From Ophiothrix spiculata (taxonomy: Eukaryota > Echinodermata > Ophiuroidea > Amphilepidida > Ophiotrichidae): a stretch of 38,813 nt of DNA. Position 1 is the first letter of the stretch, and each line of letters opens with the position of its first letter. Below the pieces are notes generated by a model. That model ran no database searches. It was given only the letters and a program-made list of their open reading frames with translations, and was not told the DNA's origin. Location: the NCBI GenBank assembly GCA_000969725.1, contig JXSR01S034397.1; one strand, given 5' to 3'. The position numbers were made by a program, and so were the translations under genes. Positions 38,207-38,813 of this stretch are shown piece by piece.

Positions 38207-38813
38207 GTAAGTAAGGCAGCTCTTCTTAGCCCTTTATATGCTATAAATTATGGGTACATCACCTCATTTAAAGGGCAAACGTATTTATTGATACTATGTA
38301 TCACAGGCATGATTATCTTCAGGTTTTTGCCTGAATTCAGGCAAAAATGCTTGGATCTTCACTGTACAAAAGTATTGGGAAATTCACATTTTCAGGCAAA
38401 TTCAGGCAAAATTACAAAAGGCCATAACCATCCCTGGTATCAAGAAAGAGTAAAAGATTTGTTTGTAAAACATTCTTTCACATCATAGATTGCAGACAAA
38501 TCAAAAGAAAATTTGGAGTTTGCATTAGATCTCCTGAAAAGGCCAATTCTAAAAATTCAACTATAGAGGGCAGTATTTATCGTTGTCGACAACGGTAATT
38601 AAGAATAAAAGAATATTTTAATATAAAGGGGTTGAATTTGACAATGAAACTTTGCATGCTGTCATTATTACCGCTAATACTTCAAATGATGCAAAAACCT
38701 CAAATTGTTTGGGGATGATGCTGAACTTGTCCTATGCCCCTTTAATGTTTACATTAAGACTGACGGTACCAAGACACTGAAGTGAAACATTATCTTTTAA
38801 ATTGTGGTTTCCT
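38207..38813 (+). other. Start of intron 10, runs off the window
   Basis: The donor GTAAGT is at 38207. The stretch includes short CAGGCAAATTCAGGCAAAA-type repeats at about 38320-38410. No further exon of the transporter was found, so the final coding exon or exons lie beyond the right edge. Confidence 0.8.

Noticed and set aside
38207..38488. Extension of exon 10 coding to the TAG at 38486-38488
   Set aside because: A consensus GTAAGT donor follows the last conserved codon and the added residues do not match TM11-12 of SLC6.

Overview
The window is nuclear DNA of an animal, most likely a marine invertebrate deuterostome such as an echinoderm or hemichordate. The reasons are a spliced multi-exon gene with GT-AG introns, AT-rich introns full of short inverted-repeat DNA transposons, frequent AGGCCTA and TACATGTA words, and a tRNA-derived SINE. 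The species cannot be fixed from the sequence alone.

One gene fills the window. Ten coding exons on the + strand (2327-2395, 7578-7761, 26506-26637, 27127-27472, 28905-29037, 32118-32252, 33487-33715, 34392-34504, 35091-35219, 37991-38206) join in frame with compatible phases and GT-AG ends. They give 562 codons of an SLC6-family Na+/Cl- dependent transporter of the glycine-transporter type, running from the N-terminus through transmembrane segment 10. The last exon or exons (TM11, TM12 and the cytoplasmic tail) lie beyond the right edge. The chloride site residues and the TM6 tryptophan typical of glycine transporters are present. The aspartate usual in the Na2 site of TM8 is a glycine.

Region by region: 1-2326 is upstream flank with two small transposon relics and a weak TATA-like word. 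Intron 1 (5.2 kb) and intron 2 (18.7 kb) hold most of the repeats. Introns 3-9 are shorter, and several have a miniature transposon within about 10-50 bases of an exon. At least eight repeat groups can be told apart by their ends and target-site duplications: a palindromic family with 9-bp duplications (five copies), two families with 3-bp TAA/TTA duplications (five and three copies), hAT-like elements with 8-bp or about 5-6-bp duplications, TA-flanked mariner-like elements, a TTAA-flanked element, a fold-back element whose arms are built of tandem subrepeats, and a tRNA-Ala-like SINE. A 50-base assembly gap at 14162-14211 sits between two near-identical segments that differ by transposon insertions.

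Two minus-strand open stretches in intron 2 (15424-15636 and 24136-24657) look more protein-like than chance but were not recognised. No CRISPR array, rRNA, prokaryotic operon or complete second gene was seen. The most useful results are the transporter gene model, its Na2-site substitution, and the miniature transposon families with their well-defined insertion footprints, including one that begins 8 bases into a splice donor.
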